Part shown: piece after piece, positions 5,718 to 5,771 of the stretch | Position numbering within the stretch: the stretch's first letter is position 1 | Layout of the letters: each line of letters opens with the position of its first letter | Origin: an uncultured Actinomycetes bacterium | Lineage (GTDB): Bacteria > Actinomycetota > Thermoleophilia > Solirubrobacterales > Solirubrobacteraceae | NCBI GenBank assembly: GCA_937888775.1 | Contig: CALAQT010000178.1 | Span: forward strand, 1 to 5,771 | Length of the DNA: 5,771 nucleotides | Reading direction: 5' to 3' | Notes under the pieces: generated by a model | Told to the model about the DNA's origin: nothing | The model's input: the letters and a program-made list of their open reading frames with translations, nothing else | Databases searched by the model: none | Translations under genes and position numbers: made by a program

Positions 5718-5771
5718 AGGGCGTCCGGATAACTGTGTAGGCGGGTGATGGGTAGGTTAACGGTTACTCCG
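5718..5771. mobile_element. Possible IS256-type insertion-sequence end at the right edge
   Basis: The sequence GAGGGCGTCCGGATAACTG (5717-5735) followed by TGTAGGCG resembles, from memory, the terminal inverted repeats of IS256-family elements in actinobacteria, which often contain a G-rich start and GTCCGGA-AACTGTGT. No transposase and no partner repeat lie inside the window, so the element would have to extend to the right. Base composition also changes here: the last 70 bases turn G-rich on the plus strand after the C- and A-rich stretch before. The assignment rests only on this short resemblance. Confidence 0.28.

Noticed and set aside
5419..5748. 109-codon rightward open frame at the right end
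   Set aside because: It has a TTG start without a ribosome binding site, low-complexity threonine/arginine/proline composition, no domain, and it would run through the possible IS end.

Overview
The window reads as a fragment of a conjugative or mobilisable element, or of an integrated remnant of one, from a high-GC Gram-positive bacterium. GC-rich third codon positions, GTG starts and the style of the relaxase suggest an actinobacterium in the broad sense. Members of the Solirubrobacterales/Thermoleophilia carry very similar coupling-protein and relaxase pairs, but that placement is from memory and was not tested.

Layout. At the left edge (3-152) the last 49 codons of an unrecognised rightward gene run into the window. 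About 590 bases follow (153-738) with no convincing gene. A leftward ORF of unknown function occupies 739-1089. It lies head to head with, and overlaps, the start of a rightward TraG/VirD4-type coupling-protein frame (965-2065). That frame keeps the Walker B and TraM-recognition half but lacks the N-terminal membrane segments and the Walker A loop, so it is probably a truncated remnant. A 112-bp gap (2066-2177) holds short palindromes and four to five copies of a GGACGTCTTG motif, and it is the best candidate here for an origin of transfer. The gap leads into a complete TraA/MOBF relaxase-helicase of 1029 residues (2178-5267). The last 500 bases have no convincing gene. They carry a repeated GATNWCCGCGCGCG motif and a strong GC hairpin, and they end in a sequence that resembles the terminus of an IS256-type insertion sequence.

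How the parts would work together. The relaxase would nick and covalently hold one strand at oriT and unwind the plasmid or ICE with its C-terminal helicase. The coupling protein would deliver the relaxase-DNA complex to a type IV secretion channel. Since the coupling protein appears to lack its Walker A half, this copy probably cannot drive transfer alone. The locus may be a decaying element, or one that relies on another coupling protein. The two ends (gene fragment and gene-free sequence on the left, possible IS end on the right) fit an element cut up by recombination and insertion.

No RNA gene, CRISPR array or complete transposase was found. No clearly novel system is visible. The most interesting points are the candidate oriT region and the truncation junction near 960-1010.
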